From Ochotona curzoniae (taxonomy: Eukaryota > Chordata > Mammalia > Lagomorpha > Ochotonidae): a stretch of 64,000 nucleotides of DNA. The notes beneath the pieces were generated by a model that saw only the letters and a program-made list of their open reading frames with translations, was not told where the DNA came from and ran no database searches. Position 1 is the first letter of the stretch; each line of letters opens with the position of its first letter. Both the position numbers and the translations under genes were made by a program. Positions 22,640 through 32,967 of this stretch are shown here, one piece after another. The stretch spans positions 9,610,001-9,674,000 of the forward strand of contig NW_024466459.1 of assembly GCF_017591425.1 (NCBI RefSeq), written 5' to 3'.

Positions 22640-23912
22640 GATAGTTTTGAAATACTGTCGATCTCACTGATCCAAGGATGAGGTCATCTTTCCAAGGTCC
22701 GTTGGCTGACATGATCCACCCCAGTCTCCATTTGCCCAGAAATGTGCTGTCAAGCTTAGCTGGAGTAGTTGATCAATTTGTTCTGCACTCCTTCCTCAGT
22801 TATGGTACCAGATATGGTACCTCTGCAGGCTCCAGTGGACTGCCAAATCCATGTGCATCTGGGTATGTGGTCCAGTGCTCCATCAAAGCCACTGAGAGAC
22901 CCAGCTCTGACACATGCACTGTCAGACCACAGGTCCTGCCACTATCCCCATAGTTGGAGTTCTGAGTCCAGTGGTTTAGTTGGGGGGACTCTCAAAGAAT
23001 CTCGTCTGAGGTGATCCCAGACCTGACTTTTGTGTGTGCCTGCCTGTACAGGGTCTGGCTCAGCCTGTCACCCACATCAGCCTATATACAACCTAGTATT
23101 TGCAATTGTTAGGTCAGATCTCTCTCCAGCCCCATCTCTTATGCAAACCAATGGATGCTGCGGCTCAGCCCAGCCCTGCTCTCCACACACTCAGCCCTCA
23201 CGTACAGCATGGGGAGCTGGAGCCTCATTAGAGCAACAACCAGTATCCCCCACTATCCAGCCTCCTGTCCTGGTTCCTGTGCCTGCCAGCATGTGCAGTG
23301 GACTGATGAGGTTTGTCCCACACCCCATTCAGCAATTATATACATCATTGGGCATTGAGCCTAACTCAATCCAATTACCTCTACCCTCCGACCCACACTC
23401 ACGCCAACTGGTGCCATCACCTGTCCAGCTAGGCCCACCCCCAGTCCTGTTTTTCAAGTTCACCAGTGGGAGTTGCAGCCCATCAGAAAGGTGTCCACAG
23501 TTTCCCTAATGGACCCACTTCCCGCCCCACATCTTGCACTCTCTAGGTGGTTCTGCAGTCTAGCTCGACAGGACTTGCCCCAGTCCTGGCACTTAAGTGG
23601 CTGATGCTGTGGGGAAGCCTAACCAGCCTGCCTTATTCTGGTTCATGCCTGCACCAATAGATACCATTGATTAGTCCAGCCTGGTTCTCCCCCTAACCCA
23701 TTTCCCATGGAGGCCGACAGATGTTGTAGCCCTTCCTGGCCTGGTCTTCCCCCGCTTCCAGCTCATGCTCACCAGCACAAGCAGTGGCCCAGCAGAGGAG
23801 TGCCTATAGCTCCCCTACTGGACTCGTACCCTGCCCCCACACCCCTTATCCTTATCTCTCTGTTGTAATGCTGCCTTTCAAATAAAAACAAAATGAATCT
23901 TAAAAAAAAAAA
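22640..23912 (+). mobile_element. Unclassified interspersed element with A-rich 3' tail, possibly an L1 3' UTR
   Basis: About 1.25 kb of C/A/T-rich, non-coding sequence has weak internal repetition (the 'cccctactgga' and 'ctaatggaccca' variants). It ends in 'gcctttcaaataaaaacaaaatg' plus an A-run at 23900-23911, as lagomorph retroelements do. I cannot assign a family from memory. Confidence 0.4.
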
Positions 23913-23914
23913 AG

Positions 23915-24242
23915 TAAGCTGAGCGTAGTAGCCTAGTGGCTAAAGTCCTTGCCTTGCATGCGCTGGGATCCCATATGGGTGCCAGTTCTAACGCTAGTGC
24001 CCCTATTTCCCATCCAGCTCCCTGCTTGTGGGCTGGGAAAGCAGTCGAGGATGGCCTAAAGCCTTGGGAACCTGCACCCAAGTGGGAGACCCAGAAGAAG
24101 CTCTTGGCTCCTGGCTTTGGATTGACTCATCTCTGGCCATTGAGGCCGTTTGGGGAATGAATCACTGGACAGAAGATCTTCTTCTCTGTCTCTCCTTGTC
24201 TCTGTATATCTGACTTTGCAATAAAAATAAGTCTTTAAAAAA
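23915..24242 (+). mobile_element. CSINE, plus strand
   Basis: Head 'cctagtggctaaagtccttgcc', end 'gcaataaaaataagtcttt'. Confidence 0.9.
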
Positions 24243-24418
24243 AGTGCTACTTCTGAAGTGATTGGGCCCCTACACTCACAAATGGGACACAAAGGAAGCT
24301 CTCAGCTTCAACTGGCTTAGCCTTGGCTGCTGTAGTCCTTTGGAAAGTGAAGTAGGGGGAAGAAAGATCTATCTCTCTCTGTAATTTTGTCTTTCGGATA
24401 AATAAATAAATCTTTATA
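24243..24418 (+). mobile_element. CSINE fragment, plus strand
   Basis: The 3' half of an old copy, ending 'ggataaataaataaatcttt'. Confidence 0.65.
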
Positions 24419-24462
24419 GCTCTAAAAAAACCTGAACTGCTCTCTGTCATGCGGGTCACAGA

Positions 24463-24730
24463 AGTAACAAGTGGCACAGCAGGCCAAGTTGTTGCTTCTG
24501 CTGCGGGCCTCCTCTAGCAGAGCCTTGGTACCAGTCCAACTGCACCTCGAAAGACAGAGGGTAAGGCTCAAGTCCTCGGGTGCCCGTGCTGCCATGGGAG
24601 CCTTGCACGGAGTGCCGGGATCCTGGCTTTAGCCTGGCCCAGCACTGGCTGTTGGAATCATTTGGAGAGTGAAACAGTGGATGAAAGATCTCTGTCACTA
24701 TGCATTTCAAATAAATCTTAAAAATAAAAA
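24463..24730 (+). mobile_element. Old CSINE, plus strand
   Basis: 'gtggcacagcaggccaag' to 'catttcaaataaatctta'. Confidence 0.75.
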
Positions 24731-24799
24731 AGTGACTCATTGACAAATCACTGTTGGTGTTTTGATCTTAGACACATCCATTCTCTCTAAACCAGACTC

Positions 24800-24895
24800 C
24801 AGAGCTACTACTAAAAAATATATTTCGTTGTCTAAGTCACCCAGTTTATGGTATTCCTATTATAGGAGTGTGAATGGGCTAAAACCCCAACTTCT
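24800..24895 (+). mobile_element. Possible MLT1-type MaLR LTR fragment
   Basis: The 'gtctaagtcacccagtttatggtat...gaatgggctaaa' phrase resembles the 3' part of an MLT1 LTR. It is short, old and non-coding. Confidence 0.45.
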
Positions 24896-24974
24896 GCATC
24901 ACTCCTAACAGATTTGGAATCATTAAGCAGTATATTCCCCACCCCCACCACTAAAAATCTTTTATTTATTTATT

Positions 24975-25545
24975 TATTTTTTGGTCTCTGTACATTTGCC
25001 TGTTGTGAATATTCCAGAAGAATGGAATAGTACAGGGCTCGGCGCCGTGGCCTGGAGGCCAAAGTCCTCGCCTTGCATGCGCCAGGATCCCATATGGGCA
25101 CCGGTTCTAATCCCAGTGGACCCGCTTCCAATCCAACCCACTGCTTGTGGCCTGGGAAAGCAGTCGAGGACAGCCCAGAGCCTTGTACCCTGCACCCGTG
25201 TGGAAGACTCAGAAAAGGCTCCTGGCTCTTGGATTGGCACAGCTCCAGCTGCTGCGGTCACTTGGGGAGTGAATCAATGGGCGGAACATTTTTCTGTCTC
25301 CTCTCTTCTCTGTATATCTGACTTTCCAATAAAAATAATTTTTTTAAAGAATGGAATAGTACAATAGTTGAGCTTTTGTGTATGGCTTATCATGTTAAGG
25401 CAACCATTCACCCATTTTGTTGCATGGGCAGGATTTCATTCGGCTAAGGCCACTGGAAGGGTATCCCACACCTTCCTTCCCATTTATCTTGACGGGACTT
25501 AAATGAACACTTTGGCTTCAACTTCTGTGCATGTGTGGAAATGCT
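24975..25545 (+). mobile_element. L1 3'-region remnant split by a young SINE
   Basis: 24975-25034 and 25364-25545 read through as one old L1-like segment ('tacatttgcctgttgtgaatattcc' ... 'ggatttcattcggctaagg'). The SINE at 25035-25347 interrupts it. Confidence 0.6.
25035..25347 (+). mobile_element. CSINE, plus strand, with target-site duplication
   Basis: Full length, and flanked by a perfect 16-bp duplication, agaatggaatagtaca, at 25019-25034 and 25348-25363. Confidence 0.94.
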
Positions 25546-26743
25546 CATACAGTGGTAGGCACAAAGGGAGCTGTGGCCTCAACCCTGAACTTCAGCCATG
25601 ATGCTTGTCTCCTGCTGTGGTAGCTGGAGAGGCCTCACCACCACATCTACCTTATTCCCCCAGCTCCCTGAGAGCTGTGTGGCCAGGGGCAGCCCCCCTA
25701 ACTCTGCATTGCAGAACAGGGCAGAAATACCTCACTGGGCTGTGGAGAAGAGGAAGCAGCGCAGGTGGCCATGAGGGGTTAGGAGGGCAGGAGTGGGAAG
25801 GCCTGGCTGCCTCCATCCCGAGCCCACAGCCACGGGGTCACCACTCAGTCACCCTCGGGATCCAGTCTTGTCCACTCTCTTCCAGACCGTATCAGTGCCG
25901 GCCGGCCCACTCAACCTGGCAGGAACTGAACTCACAATCTCGCCTCAAGCTGGCTGCACCTTTTTCCAAGCCCACACCTGCCCATGAACTCATGTGACTC
26001 TACCCTTCTCTAAATCCTAGAGTCAGCTCTTCAGCGTCAGAGGGGATGGGTCAGGCTCTGTCATTGTCCCTCCCCCTTCAACTGGGCCTGGGCTCTGCAG
26101 CCAAACCCTCTCCCTTGCCTGCAGCACCCTCCCCTTCTTCTGCAGGCTTCTGGGATTCGGCTATAGGTCTCCAGGGCCCTGGCCATCTGGGCATGTGTTG
26201 GTTGGGCAGCCCATGGCAGCAAGCGCACCTGTGCTTCCAGAGTGCTGGATGGCAGCCATGCTGGGAGGCCCACACCTGTGGCTCAAGTCCTCCTCCACCT
26301 CACGGTCTAGTTCAAGAGCTCCGTGGCACCTTTCAATGGCTTGGTTTTCAATCTGTGCTTGTTGGCTACATTGTAACTGAGCAGAACAGGGTGTGCTTGG
26401 AGCAGTTTTACCAGCAGTGGAGACTGCACAGTGTGTGAAGCTATTGGGGCGAAATATGAGTAGAAGTGACAGCCCAGCCTTGGAAAAGAGCACCCCAAGA
26501 GCATGCAAGGGAGCGTGCACTTCCTAGTGAGAAAGCTTACTAACACAAATGGTCATCTTCTGTCTCATGAACCGTTAACATCAGACTTAAGGCTGCAGCC
26601 TCTGATTTGTAAAATATAACACACAGAAGAGATATTAGTTATCAAAGAAAGTGTAGTGTTGGCTTAACTGAATTAAATTTCCACTGTCCATTATCTTGGA
26701 AAAAGAATGATCTTCAGATTTTCATGTTAAAAGAGAAATGGAA
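25546..26743. other. Intergenic sequence, nothing recognised
   Basis: GC-rich to 26.4 kb, then AT-rich from 26.5 to 26.74 kb. No coding signature. Confidence 0.4.
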
Positions 26744-27062
26744 GGCCTGACACATGGCCTAGTACATGCAGGGATCCCATGTGGGCACTGGTTCTAATAA
26801 CCCCCACTGCTTCACTTCCCATCCAGCTCCCTGCCTGTGGCCTGGGAAAGCAGTGGAGGATGGCCCAGAGCCTTGGGACCCTGCACCCGTGTGAGAGACC
26901 TGGAAGAAGCTCCTGCAGAGCTCCTGGTTTCAGATTGGCTCAGCTCCGACTGTTGCAGCCACTTAGGAAATGAACCAGTGGATGGAAGATCTTTTTCTCT
27001 GTACCTCCTTCTCTCTGTATACCATCCTTTCCAATCAAAATAATAAATAAGCCTTCTTTAAA
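26744..27062 (+). mobile_element. CSINE, plus strand
   Basis: 'ggcctgacacatggcctagt' to 'caaaataataaataagcc'. The head is internally shortened. Confidence 0.88.
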
Positions 27063-29549
27063 AAAACGGAAATAGAAAAGTTGGATGCAATTTCATTGTA
27101 CTGTATAGAACAATCGATTGAAGAATTAGAAACTGGCCTAATGGAGAGTTTACCCCAGGAGAAAGCTTTAGGGGTGCAAACTTTTGGGCCACCCTGTCCT
27201 TGTCAGAACTTGAGCCCTGCACTGCCCTTGGTTTCTGCAATCGAGCCCATTCTGTACCACCCAGATGACTCAGAGCAAACAATGAGGTTGCAGCTGAACT
27301 TGCAGCAGGTTCCCCCTGGACACTGGTCACACAGGACTCGGGGTCTGGGGTAGACCTGTGCTCTCTCTCAGGCAACTATCCTCCCACAGCTCTTGCGCCC
27401 TGGGAGAGACGGAACCCCACCTTCAGACTGCTGAGGGCCCGAGTGGCCTGAGCCAACCCCCAGCTGACTGAGCAGTGCCTGGCACAGCCCCACGACGGGC
27501 GCAGGTGCACTGTTCTGGCACTTTGTCATGTTGGCCAGCAGACTGTCTTTGTGTCAAGGTCCGTACTCTGTGGTGGCATGGGTGTTTCCGTCTTCTGCAA
27601 GTTCAAGTGTGTGTAGGATCGAGCCTGACTGAAGGGGCAGAGACACGGAGACACCACCCTGGACGGTCCTCTCCCAGGCCCTCCTGCACTGCTGCGGAGC
27701 GAGGCTACAGCCACGGCTCCTTCCTGTCACAGCTGCACTGTGGTGCCTGCTCCCAGGAGTGGCTGTGTCATTCACTGTGGTTCTGCCCTCCTACAGGTGG
27801 CCTCATTGAGCCCCCCACCAAGGCATCAGCATCCCCCTCCCAGAGGGCTTTGCTGCAAAGCATTGGTTTCAATAACCGCAGCCTCGTCCCAGCATCCCCT
27901 TCGCCCTTGTTTTTCCCACTGCTGCCAGCACCTGCTGAGGCCTGTCTCCCATTGGCCCAGCTGCCACACAGGCAATCACTTCTCTCATCTACATGCCTAC
28001 ATCCTGTCCTTGGATATGTGCCCAGCAGAAGGGCGCTATCTCATGCCATGGGAGGCCCCTGCCCCAGGTCCAATGTGGAAGTGACCTGCCCTGGCTTGGT
28101 GTTCACTTGTGTTCTTGCAGAGGAAACGTCCAGTTGGCCACTTACGCCCTGCTGGGAAGGCTCCCTCCCCTTAGAAACCACCTCCCACTCCTCGTCTCCT
28201 GCCAGCTCTCTGGTGGGCCGTCCATCTGGCCCTACCTTCTGTTCTTCCCCATCTCCCAGTCTTGTCAGATCCAGTAAAGTGGAAGCCCAATCAGTACTCC
28301 TTCCACCGCCCACTGCACATGGTCAGTCCTGCAGCTGGAGACGTCCCTCCTCTCCCTACACCAGGGGGAGTGGCAGGGTTGGCTGCCGGGCAGCTGGTGG
28401 CAAGGCCACCCACGCAGTACGGTCTCCATGGCAGAGGCTGCATTGCATTGTTATTGGCAAGAGGTCACAGCACTTGAGACTTTGTCCAGACACACACGGA
28501 AAGGGCAACCCTGCCTGATGGTCCCAGCCTCCTACCCTGTCACCCCACAGAAGGGCCGAGCTCCTGCCATCACTCAGCGATACCCCAGATTCTGAGGAGT
28601 CAGGGACATTGGGACTTCAGGCCTCCGGTAGAAAGACAGAGACAGCCCTGGCTTGACAGTACTGGGTAGCAGAAAGCCTGAGCTCCCAGTCCGCAGCGCC
28701 TGAGCTAGCAGACAGGCCTGGCCCTGCTGTCCTTAGCCTGTCCCTTACTGGCAGCTTGGAGGATAGGGTTGGAGCATCAACCACCTTCCTCCCACAGGAG
28801 GGAGCCGTGGTCACCAGCGGTCCTCTGAGAGCTCCCAAACACAAGACAGGGCTAAGCAGTGGCCTGGGTGATAAAGCTGGACCAGAGAAGCTCTGTCCAG
28901 CCCTGGCCTACCCAGAGGACACCTCCCTGGCATGACCGAGCATGAGGCCCTTCTGCTCCTGTCTCAGCTGGGCACCACTGCCTCTGAGCCCAAATTTGGT
29001 CCCATTTGGAGCTTGGGAAGCGCCTTCTCCTGAATACAACCACATCTTTTCCCTCACTCAGTTTCATGGCAGCACGAACACGTGGGACCCTTTGCCCTCA
29101 AGGCAGGTGGAAGTTCACCTGATATCTTGCAGCTGTGGGGACACAGGACATGCCCAGGCCTGAGGCGTCCACCTGAGTATTTACACTGGCTTGTGGACAC
29201 ATGTGCACTGTGGAAACACCTACCTGGATGCTCCCTTGCTGCTCCAGCAGGAGACAGCCATCAGGAAACAAGGCGAAGCTTAGAGAAAAGCTATGATCAG
29301 GTCAGCAGCTCAAAAGCCACCTGGCATGGGCTACTGCCGCTTCTAGAAATCTCAACCTGACTCCTCAAGGGAAGGAGGTGAGGGTGCTGGGGAGCAGCCC
29401 ACTCTAAGGGTGCACACAGGGAGGCGGGGCACACGCTGCCCAGTGGCGCTGCCCGTTTGCTCTACCTCTACCAAAGGGAACAGCCCTGCAGGAAGTACTC
29501 AACACCCATCACGCTGGTGCTCCCTGGGCAGGGGAGTGATGCTCGCTGA

Positions 29550-29785
29550 GACTATCCAGCGGCTAGGGAGGGTCAGGCATGGCTGGAGAGGGACAGGCAT
29601 GGCTGGGGACAGACAGGCACGCTGGGGAGGGACAGATACAGCTAAGGACGGACAGGCACAGCTGAGGAGGGACAGGCACAGCTAGGGAAAGGGAGAGGGA
29701 CAGACATGACTAAGGACGGACAGACACAGCTGGGGACAGACAGGTAGGGCTGGGGAGGGACAGGCACGGCTGTGGATGGTGTGGT
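29550..29785. repeat. About 20-bp minisatellite
   Basis: About 11 imperfect copies of a unit like gacaggcacagctggggagg. Confidence 0.88.
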
Positions 29786-29889
29786 GTCGTGGAGGCCACT
29801 GCAGGATGGGTTAGACAAAGTTAGAAATCAAGAGGACACACAGCCATCACACGTCCAGGCAAGGCATTTTCAAGAGAAAAATCACAGAA

Positions 29890-29906
29890 GAAAAAAAAAA
29901 AAAAAA
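29890..29906. repeat. A-run
   Basis: An uninterrupted run of about 17 A on the plus strand. Confidence 0.9.
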
Positions 29907-30857
29907 CCAACACTTTTGGGTACAACAACACTTCACATTTGGCAACTCTCAAAGAAATAACCTCTTCCCCCACGACTAGAGGGCCCCCCAGTCCTCATCT
30001 TTGGTGCCGCTGGAAGAGCCAGGAGGCACACGGGGTCAGCAGGAAGGAAGCTGTGCAAGCAGCTACAACCACCACGAGCTCCCAGCCAGCTGTCTGATTC
30101 AGCACATGGCTGGCCTTCCTCAAATGCCCCTGGGGGTGGGGTGGAAGCAAGGGTCCAAGGATCCCCACTGCCTCCGACAAGGGAGGCAGAGTTGTGAGGG
30201 GGCAGCTGCGGTGTGCCCTCAGCCAAGGATGGTCATCCCCAATGTCCAGCTCCAGGCATGGACACCCCTCATTTGTATTCCCCAAAGGCCACCGCTTACA
30301 GCAACATGGGGCTACTCCGGCAGCTCTATCCTTTGAATGACACCTCCAAGCTACCTCTGCACCTGCTGCCTGGCTGTGAGGGTGCATGGGAGGAGGGCAG
30401 CAGGTGCCTCCCAAAGCAGCTACAACGTCCCACGTGCTGTGCTCGGGGGAAGCACGGCCTGGCACAGGAGCAAACCTCTCGTGCTCCAGCTGTTCCGTGG
30501 TCTAGGCCACTTCCAAGGAGCTGGGCCTTTCCCCAGCCCCCACAAGGCTCCACCCTGTCATGGTTCTGGCGAGACAAACAGGGCAGCTCTGTGAAGGTGC
30601 TCCGTCTCCAGAGGCAGCGGGTGGGGTGGGCGCCTGTGGCTTCGCCCAGGACATGTGGCACAGGGGCCGCAGCTCGGTCACTGTACAGGAGCGGGACTCA
30701 ACTTCACACGGTGCTTGGCTGCACTGCTCATCACTCAGGACTCTGGGGTTTACATCCGAGACCCCCTCTCCTGAAGAATCTGAAAGTGGAAAGTGGGGGA
30801 GAAGGCAGAGGCAGTTGGGCAGATGCTAGGGCAGGAGGAGCCCCAGCTGTGGTGGGC

Positions 30858-31160
30858 CATGTGGTGCAGGGAGGTCAGCTGACTCTTCGGACGCATACAT
30901 CTCGGATCAGAGTGGCCGGTTTGAGTCTCAGCTGCCCCTCTTTAGCTCCAGCTTTCTGGTAAGGCAGCCCAGGGGGCAGCTGGGGAGGCTGAAGTGCTTG
31001 GGTCCCTGCCACTCAGATGGCAGACCTGGAAGGAGCTCTGGACTCCTGGTCTGGGCTTGGCTGTTGTGGGCATTTGGACACTGAACCAGCAGATGGCAGC
31101 CCCATCGCTTGATTTCTCTTTCAGGTAGATGAAAATACATAAACTTTTTTTTTTTTTAAA
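30858..31160 (+). mobile_element. Old CSINE, plus strand
   Basis: 'catgtggtgcagggaggtc' to 'gatgaaaatacataaac', then a T-run. Confidence 0.7.
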
Positions 31161-31304
31161 AAAAGGAGCTTAGCTGTGCCCCTCTGGGCCCTGGTAAATA
31201 GCACAGTGATCTTGCCAGCCCAGGCAGGGAGGCAGGGATGCAGTCTCAACCACAGGAAGGGTTTCAGCAGGAAGACTCTAAGCCCCTCACTGCAATAAAA
31301 CCCA

Positions 31305-31575
31305 CCTCCTATTTGGGGGCTGGTTCAAAAAGTCCCAGCTGCTCCACTTCCAATTCAGCTCCCTGCTACTGGCCTGGGAAAGCAGCAGAGGATGGCCCAA
31401 AGCCTTGGGATCCTGCACCCAGGTGGAAGACCTGCAAGAAGCTCCTGGCTTCAGCTCAGCTCAGCTCCAGTCACTGTGACCACTTGGAGAGTGAACTAGT
31501 GGATGGAACATCATTTTCTGTCTCTCCTTCTCTCCACAATTCTGCTTTTCTAAATAAAAACAAATTTAAGTAAAG
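31305..31575 (+). mobile_element. CSINE lacking its head, plus strand
   Basis: 'ctgctccacttccaattcagctccctgc' to 'ctaaataaaaacaaattt'. Confidence 0.82.
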
Positions 31576-31897
31576 ATGTATTTATTTTTTTTTATCAGAA
31601 AGCATATTTACAGAGAGGAGAGATCGACTCAGATCTCCTATCTGCTGGTTTATTCCCCAAATGGCCACAATGGCCAGAGTTGAGTCGATCCGAAGCCAGG
31701 AGCCAAGAGCTTCTTCTGGGTCTCCCAGGCAGCTACAGGGTCCCAGGGCTTTGGGCCGTCCTCTGCTGCTTTCCCAGGCCACAAGCAGGAGCTGGGTAGA
31801 AAGTAGAGCAGTCAAAACATGAATTGGTGCCCATGAGGATGGATCCCAGTGCTTTGCAAGGGGAAGATAAGTCAATTGAGCCAATGTGCTGAGTCCA
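31573..31897 (-). mobile_element. CSINE, minus strand
   Basis: 'agatgtatttatttttttttatcag' to 'ccaatgtgctgagtcc'. It is tail to tail with the preceding copy. Confidence 0.87.
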
Positions 31898-32031
31898 AAA
31901 AAAAAAATCTGCCAAAAAAAATGGACTCTCTTGTCAATTCAGCTAGGGCTCAAGCTGCTGAACCCACATTTTCCCTGCTAGAGCAAACACCTCAGGCTCC
32001 CCACATACTGGCTATTCAGGACAAAGTGAGG

Positions 32032-32034
<3 letters not shown>

Positions 32035-32113
<79 letters not shown>
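32035..32113. repeat. Compound (AG)n(TG)n microsatellite
   Basis: About 24 AG units run directly into about 15 TG units. Confidence 0.97.
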
Positions 32114-32115
<2 letters not shown>

Positions 32116-32211
32116 GAACAGTGGATAAAAGCAAAGGTAACAGGTAAAACAATTAGCTAGGAGCCTTGGGGGACACAGTCTCAATGGGCAGAGGTTACTT
32201 TTGGGGGGGGG

Positions 32212-32497
32212 TTGATGTACTGTTATGATAGGCTAACCTTCCACCTGTGGTACCAGCATCCCGTATAGGTGCCAGTTCAAGTCCCAGCTACTCCACTTCC
32301 AATCCAGCTCTCTGCCTGGGAAAGCAGCAGAAGATGGTCCAAGTGTTCTGCACCCACATGGGATACCCAGAGAAAACTCCTGGCTTCTAGTTTCAGACTG
32401 GTTCAGTTCTGGCCATTGCAGACATTTGGGGGAATGATCCAGTGGATGGAAGATTTCTGTGATTTTGACTTTCATGTAAAAATACATAAATCTTTTT
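32212..32497 (+). mobile_element. CSINE, plus strand
   Basis: 'caccttccacctgtggtaccagcatcc' type head, end 'catgtaaaaatacataaatctttt'. Confidence 0.78.
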
Positions 32498-32841
32498 GAG
32501 ACAGCAAAAAGCAATAAAACATAAAACCAAACAACAATTTTGAAGAGAGGCAGAGACTTCTTCCCATTTCTGAGTTCAGAGCTCCCAGGAAGTCATCAGG
32601 TACAACAGCCTCTTTTGCAACTGGGTTGACAAGTCCCCCTTCTGCAGGCTCCTGTCTGCTGAGGACTAATCCGGGCCTGAAAACCCTGACTGGAATGATA
32701 AGGAAAGGAAGACATGAAGGGGAGGCAAAGCAGTGACCTCTGGGGAGCAGCTGGTCAGGCCTGACCACGGGGCGGCCATGCAGCACCAAGCCACGCAGTG
32801 CCCAGCTCGCCATGTGTGCACATATGTGAAGGGCTCCTTAC

Positions 32842-32967
32842 CTTCGCCTTTTCGCTCGGCTCTATAACGATGCCGTTGGTGGAATTATTCAGCTCTCTGG
32901 AGACAACACAGAGGAACTCGGCCTGGTCCTCGTTTCCATAGTTATAGGAGGAGCCGATGCTGATGAG
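32842..32967 (-). CDS. KCTD2: KCTD2 coding exon 5
   Basis: 126 nt, 42 codons, [15 protein letters not shown] to EPSEKAK. Acceptor TTCTCAG, donor GTAAGG. Confidence 0.96.

Larger units (their letters stand above)
27063..30857. other. Region downstream of KCTD2 exon 5 with no confirmed exon
   Basis: GC-rich, nearly SINE-free sequence that should contain the KCTD2 last exon and 3' UTR if the human layout holds. No acceptor followed by a recognisable C-terminal nonapeptide was found. The frame of 347 codons at 27475-28518 (plus) is Ser/Pro/Leu-rich and matches no family. Confidence 0.4.

Noticed and set aside
27985..28020. Candidate KCTD2 final exon ending AGGATGTAG on the minus strand
   Set aside because: No suitable acceptor precedes it and the peptide does not fit.
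29930..30012. Candidate KCTD2 final exon (TTCCAG acceptor near 30015, or ATGTGA near 29936)
   Set aside because: The reading phase and predicted residues do not match the conserved C-terminus well enough.
30679..30705. Plus-strand text resembling the KCTD2 C-terminal codons
   Set aside because: Wrong strand for KCTD2; a chance match.
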